Assembly (NCBI RefSeq): GCF_000956545.1
Contig: NZ_JYIT01000086.1
Span: 186,001-250,000 of the forward strand
Origin: Microbacterium azadirachtae
GTDB lineage: Bacteria; Actinomycetota; Actinomycetes; Actinomycetales; Microbacteriaceae
Direction of reading: 5' to 3'
DNA: 64,000 bases
Both the position numbers and the translations under genes were made by a program. The notes under the pieces are model-generated. The model worked only from the letters and a program-made list of their open reading frames with translations, ran no database searches and had not been told where the DNA came from. Positions 8,179-16,466 of this stretch are shown here, piece after piece; positions within the stretch are counted from its first letter, which is position 1; each line of letters opens with the position of its first letter.

Positions 8179-9986
8179 GCACCGCAACTGTTACCGAGCC
8201 GAAGTCCTCGGAGAAGCCCTCGGAGGCGCCTCTGGGCGGCCGATTCGTCGGCGGCCTCTCGAACTACATCGATGAGCGGACGAGCCTCTCGGGCTTCGTC
8301 AAGGAGCTCGGCCGCAAGATCTTCCCGGATCACTGGTCGTTCATGCTCGGCGAGATCGCGCTCTGGAGCTTCGTCGTCGTGCTGCTCTCCGGCACGTTCC
8401 TGACGTTCTTCTTCCAGGCCTCGATGGTGCCGACGCACTACTCCGGCGCCTACCCCCCGATGCGGGGTGTCGAGATGTCGGCCGCGCTGGACTCGACCCT
8501 GCGCATCTCGTTCGACATCCGCGGCGGCCTGCTGGTCCGTCAGATCCACCACTGGGCGGCCCTGACGTTCGTAGCCGGCATCGGTGTGCACATGCTTCGC
8601 GTCTTCTTCACGGGTGCGTTCCGCAAGCCGCGTGAGCTCAACTGGGTGATCGGCTTCGTGCTCTTCGTCCTCGCCATGGCCGAGGGCTTCACCGGCTACT
8701 CGCTCCCCGACGACCTTCTCTCGGGCAACGGTCTGCGCATCATCGACGGCATGATCAAGGGCCTCCCGCTGATCGGCACGTGGACCTCGTTCATGCTCTT
8801 CGGCGGCGAGTTCCCGGGCGACCAGATCGTCGGGCGCCTGTACACGCTGCACATCCTGATCCTCCCGCTGCTGGTCATCGGCCTGGTCGTGCTGCACCTG
8901 ATGCTCATGGTCATCAACAAGCACACGCAGTTCGCCGGCCCCGGCCGCACCGAGGAGAACGTCGTCGGCTACCCGATGATGCCGATCTACATGTCGAAGA
9001 TGGGCGGATTCCTGTTCATCACCTTCGGCGTCATCGTCCTGATCGCCTCGCTCTTCCAGATCAACCCGATCTGGAACTACGGACCGTACGACCCCTCCCC
9101 CGTCTCGGCGGGCACCCAACCGGACTGGTACATCGGCTTCGCCGACGGCGCCCTGCGTCTGGCTCCGTCGAACCTCGACGTGGTGTTCCTCGACCACACC
9201 TGGTCGTTCGGCATCATCATCCCGGTACTGGTGCTGGGTCTGTTCATCGTGCTCGTCGCCGTCTACCCCTTCATCGAGGCGTGGATCACCGGTGACAAGC
9301 GCGAGCACCACATCGCGCAGCGTCCCCGCACCTCGGCGACGCGCACCGCGATCGGCGTCGCCGGCGTGGTCTTCTACGCGACCCTGTGGGCGGCGGCGTC
9401 GTCCGACCTGATCGCGACGCACTTCTCGCTCACGATGGAGGGTGTCATCCACACGCTCCAGGCCCTGCTCTTCGTCGGTCCGGTGCTCAGCTACTTCGTC
9501 ACGAAGCGCATCTGCATCGCTCTGCAGAAGAAGGATCGTGAGATCGTCCTGCACGGCTACGAGTCGGGTCGCATCGTCCGCCTCCCCGGCGGCGAGTACA
9601 TCGAGGTGCACAAGCCCGTCGACGTGTACGACCGCTGGAAGCTCGTCGACACCGAGGTGTACGAGCCGCTCGTTGTCCGCCCCAACGCCAAGGGCCGCAT
9701 CCCGTGGACGCAGAACCTGCGCTCCTCGATCTCGCGGTGGTTCTTCGAGGACCGTCTCTCCCCGCTCACGCAGGCGGAGATCGCGGCAGCGGACGCCCAC
9801 CAGCGTCACACGCTGCACGACGTGAACGAGGGCGCGCACGAGGAGATCGTCGCCTCCCACGTCCGCGCGGGTGTGAGCGAGGACCAGATCGCTCCGGCCG
9901 ACACCTCGCACGTCAGCGAGACGCCGAACACGCCGAGCTCCGCGCTCGCGCCGGAGTCGCTCCCCAAGAAGGAACAGGGCGAGTAA
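8175..9986 (+). CDS. qcrB: Cytochrome b subunit of the bcc complex
   Basis: 603 residues, the quinol-oxidising cytochrome b. Seen: RQIHHWAAL (122-130) and GVHMLR (137-142) with haem-ligand histidines, and a PDWY motif in the Qo site where mitochondria have PEWY. At least eight hydrophobic helices are followed by a hydrophilic tail of ~130 residues that is longer than in proteobacterial homologues. Translation begins at TTG, overlapping the qcrA stop in TTGA; no ATG or GTG fits upstream of the homology. The operon ends at a strong hairpin 18 bases on. Confidence 0.95.
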   Translation: MSTATVTEPKSSEKPSEAPLGGRFVGGLSNYIDERTSLSGFVKELGRKIFPDHWSFMLGEIALWSFVVVLLSGTFLTFFFQASMVPTHYSGAYPPMRGVEMSAALDSTLRISFDIRGGLLVRQIHHWAALTFVAGIGVHMLRVFFTGAFRKPRELNWVIGFVLFVLAMAEGFTGYSLPDDLLSGNGLRIIDGMIKGLPLIGTWTSFMLFGGEFPGDQIVGRLYTLHILILPLLVIGLVVLHLMLMVINKHTQFAGPGRTEENVVGYPMMPIYMSKMGGFLFITFGVIVLIASLFQINPIWNYGPYDPSPVSAGTQPDWYIGFADGALRLAPSNLDVVFLDHTWSFGIIIPVLVLGLFIVLVAVYPFIEAWITGDKREHHIAQRPRTSATRTAIGVAGVVFYATLWAAASSDLIATHFSLTMEGVIHTLQALLFVGPVLSYFVTKRICIALQKKDREIVLHGYESGRIVRLPGGEYIEVHKPVDVYDRWKLVDTEVYEPLVVRPNAKGRIPWTQNLRSSISRWFFEDRLSPLTQAEIAAADAHQRHTLHDVNEGAHEEIVASHVRAGVSEDQIAPADTSHVSETPNTPSSALAPESLPKKEQGE

Positions 9987-10003
9987 CCCTCCCCCGCACG
10001 CTC

Positions 10004-10031
10004 GAAGGCCCCGTCGTTTGACGGGGCCTTC
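10004..10031 (+). terminator. Terminator of the ctaE-qcrCAB operon
   Basis: Perfect 12-base inverted repeat GAAGGCCCCGTC / GACGGGGCCTTC with a GTTT loop, starting 18 bases after the qcrB stop. The following bases (GTCGTTGCC) are only weakly U-rich. Confidence 0.8.
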
Positions 10032-10073
10032 GTCGTTGCCGTCTCATACGCGATTCCCACCCCTCGCAGCGGA

Positions 10074-10079
10074 TACGCT
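10074..10079 (+). promoter_or_regulatory. -10 hexamer, leaderless start of rhodanese gene
   Basis: TACGCT ends six bases before the ATG at 10086, with no ribosome binding site between. Confidence 0.45.
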
Positions 10080-10085
10080 GACCTC

Positions 10086-10502
10086 ATGACCTCCGCCGAC
10101 TATTTCGCCGCGAAGCTCGCCCACGAGACCGATGCGAGCGATCTGCACGCAGCCCGCAAAGCCGGCGAACGGATCGCCGTCGTCGACGTGCGCAGCGACG
10201 AGGCTTGGGCACAGGGACGCGTCATGGACGCCATCCACATGCACTACAGCGAGATCCCCGCACGCGCTCCTCAGGAGATCCCTCTGGACACCCCCGTGGT
10301 CGTGTACTGCTGGAGCCCCGGCTGCAACGCGGCCGACAAGGGGGCGCTGGCCTTCGCACAGCTCGGCTACGAGGTGAAGGTGATGATCGGCGGATTCGAG
10401 TACTGGGTGCGCGAGGGCTACCCCGTCGAGGACGCCGACGGCGTCCATCGCCGCCCCGTGGACGCCCTCACCGGCATCGCCCGCATCCGAACCCGCGCCT
10501 GA
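10086..10502 (+). CDS. Rhodanese-like domain protein
   Basis: 138-residue single rhodanese domain: AVVDVRSDEAWAQGRVMDAIH (31-51, CH2A-like) and VVVYCWSPGC (71-80), with Cys75 at the position of the catalytic cysteine and a second cysteine at 80. The family moves sulfane sulfur or acts as a redox sensor; the acceptor is unknown here. It has its own leaderless promoter between the respiratory operon terminator and the convergent ctaF terminator. A role in sulfur delivery for the nearby haem-copper and Fe-S proteins is only a guess from position. Confidence 0.85.
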   Translation: MTSADYFAAKLAHETDASDLHAARKAGERIAVVDVRSDEAWAQGRVMDAIHMHYSEIPARAPQEIPLDTPVVVYCWSPGCNAADKGALAFAQLGYEVKVMIGGFEYWVREGYPVEDADGVHRRPVDALTGIARIRTRA

Positions 10503-10646
10503 CGAGGTCCGCGCCCCGCAGCGGCGCGGTGGCTCTTTCTTTGACCGGACTCCCGCCTGATCGCTCACGGACGTCGGGCATCCGTCCCGCGCGCGATGCG
10601 CAAGGGACGGGGGCGCGTTCTCTCGCCGCAGTCGCCCATGCACGAA

Positions 10647-10677
10647 AGAGGCCCTGGAGCGATGCTCCAGGGCCTCT
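10647..10677. terminator. Bidirectional terminator between rhodanese gene and ctaF
   Basis: Perfect 14-base inverted repeat AGAGGCCCTGGAGC / GCTCCAGGGCCTCT with a GAT loop. Read leftward it is followed by TTTCGTG and ends the ctaC-ctaD-ctaF operon, 13 bases after ctaF; read rightward it can stop rhodanese transcripts. Confidence 0.85.
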
Positions 10678-10690
10678 CGACGACCTTCGC

Positions 10691-11125
10691 TCAGCGAGCG
10701 AAGTGACCGCGGTAGTACTCGTACACCCAGCCGACGATCGCCACGACGAAGATCGCAAGGGCGACGGGGAAGAGGAAGACACCGACAGCGAGGGCGATCA
10801 TGCCGACAGCGGCGGCGCCGGCCAGCACGATCGGCCACCAGGACCAGGGGCTGAACTCGCCCAGCTCCGGGTCGCCGTCGTCGATGTCGCTCGTGAGGAT
10901 GTCCTCGGGCAGCGTGCCGCCCTGAGCCTTGTGGGTGCGGTCGAGGTAGAACGCCACCATCGCGCCCATGAACGCGGCGAAGAACAGGGCGACGGTGCCG
11001 ACCCATTCGATCGCCTTCACAGGCGGCTCACCGGCGTGCGCGATGAGGTTCCAGACCGTGTACGTCACGCCCATGAGGGCGAAGAAGGCGGTGAGGATCC
11101 ACCACAGGACGATGTTGTCGCGCAT
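10691..11125 (-). CDS. ctaF: Cytochrome c oxidase subunit IV
   Basis: 144-residue actinobacteria-specific subunit of the aa3 oxidase. Four hydrophobic segments in two pairs (about 5-27, 41-60, 97-117 and 118-137) flank an acidic loop LPEDILTSDIDDGDPE, the normal family form. It has no known cofactor and is thought to stabilise subunit I. Last gene of ctaC-ctaD-ctaF; its ATG lies three bases after the ctaD stop. Confidence 0.95.
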   Translation of the reverse strand: MRDNIVLWWILTAFFALMGVTYTVWNLIAHAGEPPVKAIEWVGTVALFFAAFMGAMVAFYLDRTHKAQGGTLPEDILTSDIDDGDPELGEFSPWSWWPIVLAGAAAVGMIALAVGVFLFPVALAIFVVAIVGWVYEYYRGHFAR

Positions 11126-11128
11126 GGG

Positions 11129-12856
11129 TCAGTGGCCCTTTCCGTCGGCGGCCGCGGCAACCGGGTGCTCTGCGGCCTCCGGGTGGTTGAGGTCGAATGC
11201 GGGACGCTCGCTGCGGATGCGCGGGATCGACGTGAAGTTGTGCCGCGGCGGCGGGCACGACGTCGCCCACTCGAGCGACGCGCCGTATCCCCACGGGTCG
11301 TTCACGGTGACCTTCGGCGCCTTGCGCGCGGTGAGCCAGACGTTCAGGAAGAACGGCAGCATCGAAGCGCCCAGGATGATCGCGCCGATCGTCGAGACCT
11401 GGTTCTCCCACGTCCAGTTGTCGTACGCGGAGTAGTCCGCGTAACGACGAGGCATGCCGTCGACGCCCAGCCAGTGCTGGATGAGGAACGTCATGTGGAA
11501 GCCGATGAACAGCATCCAGAAGTGCACGTAGCCGAGGCGCTCGTTGAGCATGCGACCCGTCCACTTCGGCCACCAGAAGTAGAAGCCGGCGAACATCGCG
11601 AACACGACGGTTCCGAACACCACGTAGTGGAAGTGGGCCACGACGAAGTAGGAGTCCGAGAGGAAGAAGTCCAGCGGCGGGGAGGCCAGGATCACACCGG
11701 TCAGACCACCGAAGACGAACGACACCAGGAAGCCGAGCGAGAACACCATCGGCGTCTCGAACGTCACGGATCCTCGCCACAGCGTGCCGATCCAGTTGAA
11801 GATCTTCACACCGGTCGGGACGGCGATGAGCATCGTCATCAGAGCGAAGAACGGCAGCAGCACACCGCCGGTGACGTACATGTGGTGCGCCCACACCGCG
11901 ACCGACAGGGCCGCGATGGCGATCGTCGCGTAGACGAGGGTCTTGTACCCGAAGATCGGCTTGCGGCTGAACACCGGGAAGATCTCGGAGACGATGCCGA
12001 AGAACGGCAGCGCGATGATGTAGACCTCGGGGTGGCCGAAGAACCAGAACAGGTGCTGCCAGAGCAGGACGCCGCCGTTGGCCGGGTCGTAGATGTGCGC
12101 GCCGAGGACGCGGTCGGCGGCCGCAGCCAGCATCGCCGCGGCGAGCACCGGGAACGCCATCAGGATGAGCAGGCTCGTGATCAGCGTGTTCCACGAGAAG
12201 ATCGGCATGCGCCACATCGTCATGCCCGGGGCGCGCATCGTGATGATCGTGGTGATGAAGTTCACCGCGCCGAGGATCGTGCCGAAACCGGACATGCCGA
12301 GGCCGAGCATCCACAGGTTTCCACCCGCACCCGGCGTGAACGAGGCGCTGGCGAGGGGCTGATACGCGAACCAGCCGAACGACGCCGCGCCCTGCGGAGT
12401 GAGGAATCCGGCGACCGCGATGGTCGAGCCGAACAGGAACAGCCAGAACGCGAAGGCGTTCAGACGCGGGAAGGCCACATCGGGAGCACCGATCTGCAGC
12501 GGCAGGATCGCGTTCGCGAAGCCCGCGAACAGCGGCGTCGCGAACATGAGCAGCATGATCGTGCCGTGCATCGTGAACAGCTGGTTGTACTGCTCCTTGG
12601 TCGGGATGATCTGCATGCCCGGCGAGAACAGCTCGGCGCGGATGATGAGCGCCATCACGCCGCCGAGGAGGAAGAACAGCACCGAGGCGATCAGGTACAT
12701 GTACCCGATGGTCTTGTGGTCCGTGGAGGTGATCCACTTGACGACGATGTTGCCCTTCTGCTCGACGCGGGTCGAGCTGAGCAGGGCCGCCTGACGCGGC
12801 GGGATCGTCGTCGGACGCGCGCCGACCTCAGACGTGTCGGGAAGAGTGCTCGTCAT
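11129..12856 (-). CDS. ctaD: Cytochrome c oxidase subunit I
   Basis: 575-residue catalytic subunit reducing O2 to water and pumping protons. Seen: the haem a ligand region FTMHGTIML (His97), the CuB ligands HPEVY (275-279) and the WAHHMY pair, and HFHYVV, which carries both haem ligands. About twelve hydrophobic helices are present. The start is placed at MTSTLPD, five bases from the ctaC stop; an open frame reaching back into ctaC was rejected. Lying between ctaC and ctaF is a local arrangement; in Mycobacterium ctaD is elsewhere. Confidence 0.97.
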   Translation of the reverse strand: MTSTLPDTSEVGARPTTIPPRQAALLSSTRVEQKGNIVVKWITSTDHKTIGYMYLIASVLFFLLGGVMALIIRAELFSPGMQIIPTKEQYNQLFTMHGTIMLLMFATPLFAGFANAILPLQIGAPDVAFPRLNAFAFWLFLFGSTIAVAGFLTPQGAASFGWFAYQPLASASFTPGAGGNLWMLGLGMSGFGTILGAVNFITTIITMRAPGMTMWRMPIFSWNTLITSLLILMAFPVLAAAMLAAAADRVLGAHIYDPANGGVLLWQHLFWFFGHPEVYIIALPFFGIVSEIFPVFSRKPIFGYKTLVYATIAIAALSVAVWAHHMYVTGGVLLPFFALMTMLIAVPTGVKIFNWIGTLWRGSVTFETPMVFSLGFLVSFVFGGLTGVILASPPLDFFLSDSYFVVAHFHYVVFGTVVFAMFAGFYFWWPKWTGRMLNERLGYVHFWMLFIGFHMTFLIQHWLGVDGMPRRYADYSAYDNWTWENQVSTIGAIILGASMLPFFLNVWLTARKAPKVTVNDPWGYGASLEWATSCPPPRHNFTSIPRIRSERPAFDLNHPEAAEHPVAAAADGKGH

Positions 12857-12861
12857 TCTGC

Positions 12862-13761
12862 TTACTTCGCTTCCGAGTCGGTCGTGGGCTTCCCGGTGCC
12901 GGGGAAGTTGGTGAGGCGGTCGTAGGCGTCGGTGATGTCGCCCGTGTTCCCCTCGTCCTTGAGCTTGGTCAGGTAGGCCTGGTACTCGGCGTCGCTGACG
13001 ACCTTCACGTTGAAGAGCATCATCGAGTGGTACTCGCCGCAGAGCTCGGCGCACTTGCCCTGGTAGGTGCCCTCACGCGTCGGGGTGAAGGACCACGAGT
13101 TGTCCTTCCCGATGTACATGTCCTTCTTGTACAGGAAGTCGATGATCCAGAAGGAGTGGATCACGTCGCGCGACTGCAGCGTGATGTGCACCTTCTTGTT
13201 CACCGGCAGGTACAGCGTCGGAAGAGCCGCCTGGTCGATGTTGCCGGCCTTGTCCGGCTGCGCCTGGACGCCCATGGTCCAGACCGCGTCGGAGTTGTCC
13301 TTCTCCGTGCCGTCGTACTGGAAGTCCCAGGCCCACTGCTTGCCGATCGCGGTGATCGACACATCGGGCTTCTCGTACTGGGTCTCGATGATCGTCTGGT
13401 CACGAGCCGTGAACGCGAACATCCCGAAGATGAGGATCAGCGGCACGATCGTGTAGAAGATCTCGATCGGCATGTTGTAGCGCAGCTGCACCGGCAGGCC
13501 GGTCTGGCCCTTGCGACGGCGGTACGCGATCGCGGCCCAGCCCATCAGACCCCAGGTGATGAGGCCGACGACGAGGAGAACGATCCACGAGTTGACCCAG
13601 AGCGCGGCGACGCGATCGGTCTGGTTGGTGGCGGGTGTGCCATCGGCGACGAAGCCCGGAAGGAATCCGTGGAGCTCTGTGGGAGAGCATCCCGCGAGGG
13701 CCACGGCTGCCGCGACTCCCAAGGGGAGTGCGGCCCAACGAAGGCGGCGTTTCGAGGGCAC
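12862..13761 (-). CDS. ctaC: Cytochrome c oxidase subunit II (lipoprotein)
   Basis: 299 residues with a lipoprotein signal ending LAGC (Cys25), two membrane helices (~53-77 and ~98-118) and a periplasm-side cupredoxin domain. The CuA motif CAELCGEYHSMM is intact near residue 240. It accepts electrons from QcrC. The GTG start follows AAAGGT at usable spacing. First gene of ctaC-ctaD-ctaF, with a TAGACT -10 about 36 bases upstream. Processing of its lipobox would involve LspA, encoded at 31 kb. Confidence 0.96.
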   Translation of the reverse strand: MPSKRRLRWAALPLGVAAAVALAGCSPTELHGFLPGFVADGTPATNQTDRVAALWVNSWIVLLVVGLITWGLMGWAAIAYRRRKGQTGLPVQLRYNMPIEIFYTIVPLILIFGMFAFTARDQTIIETQYEKPDVSITAIGKQWAWDFQYDGTEKDNSDAVWTMGVQAQPDKAGNIDQAALPTLYLPVNKKVHITLQSRDVIHSFWIIDFLYKKDMYIGKDNSWSFTPTREGTYQGKCAELCGEYHSMMLFNVKVVSDAEYQAYLTKLKDEGNTGDITDAYDRLTNFPGTGKPTTDSEAK

Positions 13762-13796
13762 GATGCACCTTTCAGATCACGGACGTGGGCTACCCC

Positions 13797-13802
13797 AGTC
13801 TA
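13797..13802 (-). promoter_or_regulatory. -10 hexamer of the ctaCDF operon
   Basis: TAGACT on the minus strand, 35 bases before the ctaC GTG, leaving a short leader with an AAAGGT ribosome binding site. A clear -35 was not seen. Confidence 0.5.
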
Positions 13803-13824
13803 GGGCAAGCTCACACCCGATTCA

Positions 13825-13855
13825 CGCCATCCACGCAGGTTCGGCGTGGATGGCG
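13825..13855. terminator. Hairpin beyond erpA, between erpA and the ctaC promoter
   Basis: Perfect 12-base inverted repeat CGCCATCCACGC / GCGTGGATGGCG with a seven-base loop, 28 bases beyond the erpA stop. No U tract follows on either side, so it is either a Rho-independent terminator of weak type or an RNA-protecting stem. Confidence 0.5.
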
Positions 13856-13883
13856 CAGGGGTGGGAGAGGGGAATTCCGCGGG

Positions 13884-14246
13884 TCAGTGGAAGCTGTCGC
13901 CGCAGGCGCAGGAGCCCTGCGCGTTGGGGTTGTCGATGGTGAACCCCTGCTCCGAGATCGTGTCCTTGAAGTCGATCGAGGCACCGTCCAGATACGGCAC
14001 GCTCATGTTGTCGACGATCACCTCGACGCCGTCGAAATCGACGGTCTCGTCGCCTTCGAGATAGCGCTCGTCGAAGTAGAGCTGGTAGATCAGGCCGGAG
14101 CAGCCGCCGGGCTGCACGGCGACGCGCAGGCGGAGGTCGTCGCGGCCTTCCTGCTCCAGCAGGCTCTTCACCTTCGCCGCAGCGGCGTCGGTGAGCTTCA
14201 CACCGTGCGCGGTGGTGGTCTCGGGGGTGAGGGTGATGTCGCTCAT
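13884..14246 (-). CDS. erpA: Iron-sulfur cluster insertion protein (A-type carrier)
   Basis: 120 residues, HesB/IscA/ErpA family. The three cluster-binding cysteines are present: Cys49 in GGCSG and Cys113/Cys115 in the CACG tail. A-type carriers deliver Fe-S clusters to targets such as the isoprenoid enzymes IspG/IspH or, by location, possibly the QcrA Rieske centre. An AAGGAG site is correctly placed before the ATG. Nearness to cta and qcr genes is conserved in actinobacteria (Rv2204c near Rv2193-Rv2200c). Confidence 0.94.
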   Translation of the reverse strand: MSDITLTPETTTAHGVKLTDAAAAKVKSLLEQEGRDDLRLRVAVQPGGCSGLIYQLYFDERYLEGDETVDFDGVEVIVDNMSVPYLDGASIDFKDTISEQGFTIDNPNAQGSCACGDSFH

Positions 14247-14360
14247 GTCGCTCCTTGGATCGGCCGTGCAGCGGCACGGTTTCCGTCCCTCGAGTCTACC
14301 GCCGCGCACGGGGGTGGCATCGAGCGCGGCCGTCACGACCGCGTCTCGATGCCGGGCGTG

Positions 14361-15776
14361 TCAGAGGGTGATCTCGTTCATCCGCGCCAGCAGCAGCGCC
14401 TCGGTCGCGACCGCGTTGCGGAAGGTCTGCAGGTGCAGCGACTCGTTCGGGCTGTGTGCGCGCGCGTGCGGGTCCTCGACGCCGGTCACCAGGATCTCCG
14501 CGCCCGGGAACCGCTCGACGAGGTCGGCGATGAACGGGATGGATCCGCCGACGCCGAGATCGACCGGGTCCTTGCCGTAGCCGTCGGCCATCGCCCCGCG
14601 CGTCAGCCCCACAGCCCAGCCCGACGTGTCGACGAGGAAGGGGTTGCCGAGATCGAGGTCTGAGAAGGACAGCTGGGCGCCGAAGGGGGCGTGCGCCCGC
14701 AGGTGCGCCTCGAGCGCCGCATACGCCTCGTCTGCGCTCTGGCCGGGCGCGATGCGGCAGCTCAGCACCACGGTGGTCTCGGGGGCGAGCGTGTTGGACG
14801 CGGCGGCCACCGAGGTGGCGTCGATGCCGATGACCGTGACCGACGGCTTGTTCCAGATGCGGCTGAGGATCGTCCCGTCACCGATGGGCGAGACGCCGGG
14901 GAGCAGCCCGGCCTCATCGCGCAGCGTCTCCTCGCTGTACTCGGGGGTCTCGGCGTCGCGCACCGTGAGCCCCTCGACGGCGACGGATCCGTTCTCGTCC
15001 CAGAGCGTGTCGAGCAGGCGGATCGTGGCGAGCATCGCGTCGGGCACCGCTCCCCCGAACATGCCTGAGTGCGAGGCGTGACCGAGAGTGCGCACGGTGA
15101 GCGTGAAGCGCACCGCGCCGCGCAGCGAGACCGTGAGGCCGGGCGTGGAAGAGTCCCAGTTGCCCGAGTCGGCCACGACGATCGCGTCGGCGCGGAGGGC
15201 GTCCTCGTTGTCGGTGAGGAACTGGGCGAACGACCGGGAGCCGTACTCCTCCTCCCCCTCGATGAACATCGCGATCCCGAGATCGAGGCCGTCGCCGAGC
15301 GATTCCGCGACCGCGCGGATCGACGCGATGTGCGCCATGATGCCGGCCTTGTCGTCGGCCGCGCCGCGACCGTACAGCCGGCCGTCGCGCACCGTGGGCT
15401 CGAACGGCGGGGTCTCCCACAGCTCGTCCGCCCCCGGGGGCTGGACGTCGTGGTGCGCGTAGAGCAGGATCGTCGGCTTGCCGTTGCGCGCGGCCCGGCG
15501 GGCGAGCACGGCCGGCTGACCGACCTCGTCGGTGCCGGGGATCGCCGAGCGCAGCACGCGCACGCTGTCGAACACGCCCGTGCCCTCGGCGAGCTCCGCG
15601 ACCGCGGCCGCGCTGCGCACCAGCTGCGTCTGGTCGAACGCCGGCCAGGCGATGCCGGGGATGCGCACGAGGTCTCCGAGGTCGCTCAGCGCGGCGGGGA
15701 TCCCGGTGGAGACGGCGGCGGCGACGGCGGCTTCGACGTCACCGGGTGCGGTGACCGAGGAGGAGGGAGAAGTCAT
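14361..15776 (-). CDS. M20 family dipeptidase
   Basis: 471-residue zinc peptidase of the M20 family. Metal and catalytic motifs are seen: YAHHDVQPPG (106-115), GRGAADDKAGIMAH (136-149), EGEEEYGS and ADSGNWD, with a dimerisation domain in the middle (TLGHASHSGMFGG). Members cleave dipeptides or release amino acids from short peptides; the substrate is not determined. The start MTSPSSS is seven bases from a TAAGAT hexamer, so it is probably leaderless. Divergent from the DUF3043 gene, 54 bases apart. Confidence 0.92.
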   Translation of the reverse strand: MTSPSSSVTAPGDVEAAVAAAVSTGIPAALSDLGDLVRIPGIAWPAFDQTQLVRSAAAVAELAEGTGVFDSVRVLRSAIPGTDEVGQPAVLARRAARNGKPTILLYAHHDVQPPGADELWETPPFEPTVRDGRLYGRGAADDKAGIMAHIASIRAVAESLGDGLDLGIAMFIEGEEEYGSRSFAQFLTDNEDALRADAIVVADSGNWDSSTPGLTVSLRGAVRFTLTVRTLGHASHSGMFGGAVPDAMLATIRLLDTLWDENGSVAVEGLTVRDAETPEYSEETLRDEAGLLPGVSPIGDGTILSRIWNKPSVTVIGIDATSVAAASNTLAPETTVVLSCRIAPGQSADEAYAALEAHLRAHAPFGAQLSFSDLDLGNPFLVDTSGWAVGLTRGAMADGYGKDPVDLGVGGSIPFIADLVERFPGAEILVTGVEDPHARAHSPNESLHLQTFRNAVATEALLLARMNEITL

Positions 15777-15783
15777 GCAGGTA

Positions 15784-15789
15784 ATCTTA
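15784..15789 (-). promoter_or_regulatory. -10 hexamer, leaderless start of dipeptidase
   Basis: TAAGAT on the minus strand ends seven bases before the ATG. No ribosome binding site is present. Confidence 0.45.
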
Positions 15790-15830
15790 GGGAACACCCG
15801 TTTCTCCTCTCTCGACATCCAGGAGCCTTC

Positions 15831-16394
15831 GTGCCCAGCACTCCCACCCCCGCCCCCGACGACTCCGCCGACGAGGCGACGAGCGGCAAGGGTCGCCGCA
15901 CGCCCACGCGCGCGGAGCAGGAGGCCGCCCGGCGCCGTCCGCTGGTGCCGGACACGAAGGAGGCCAAGGCGCAGGCGCGCGCCGAGCTGCGCCAGCGCCA
16001 GGAGCGTCAGCGCATCGGGATGGCCAACGGCGAGGAGAAGTACCTGCCGGTCCGGGACCGCGGTCCGCAGCGCCGCTGGGTGCGCGACTACGTCGACGCC
16101 GGCTGGCACGTCAGCGAATGGATCATGGCGCTCATGGTCGTCGTGATCATCGTGTCGCTGATTCCGAACACGCTCGTGGCGTACTGGGCGTTCGTCGGTC
16201 TGTGGGGCTTCATCGCGATCGCGATCATCGACATGGTCTTCCTCGGGATCCGCGTGAACCGCCGGATCGCCGACAAGTTCGGCAAGGACAAGCGCGAGCG
16301 CGGCCTGGCCTGGTACGCGGCGATGCGCTCCCTGCAGATGCGCTTCATGCGCCTGCCGAAGCCGCAGGTCAAGCGCGGCCAGTACCCGGACTGA
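15831..16394 (+). CDS. DUF3043 family membrane protein
   Basis: 187-residue actinobacterial protein of unknown function. The first ~85 residues are highly charged, with an Arg/Glu/Gln-rich helix likely to be coiled coil; two adjacent hydrophobic segments follow (~98-117 and ~121-140), then a basic tail with an RSLQMRFMRLPKP end. The topology suggests a cytoplasmic N-terminus near the membrane. The GTG start follows a CAGGAG-type site (CCAGGAGCCTTC). DUF3043 is conserved in actinobacteria, often near respiratory genes, but no role is established. Confidence 0.85.
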   Translation: MPSTPTPAPDDSADEATSGKGRRTPTRAEQEAARRRPLVPDTKEAKAQARAELRQRQERQRIGMANGEEKYLPVRDRGPQRRWVRDYVDAGWHVSEWIMALMVVVIIVSLIPNTLVAYWAFVGLWGFIAIAIIDMVFLGIRVNRRIADKFGKDKRERGLAWYAAMRSLQMRFMRLPKPQVKRGQYPD

Positions 16395-16416
16395 TCCGGC
16401 CCCCGCTCAGAACGAC

Positions 16417-16452
16417 GAAGATCCCGGTGCGCGTGATGCGCCCGGGATCTTC
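16417..16452. terminator. Bidirectional terminator between DUF3043 gene and pyrD
   Basis: Inverted repeat GAAGATCCCGG / CCGGGATCTTC, extended by a weak inner TGCGC/GCG pairing, followed rightward by TCTTCGTCC. It separates convergent genes. Confidence 0.75.
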
Positions 16453-16466
16453 TCTTCGTCCGCCGG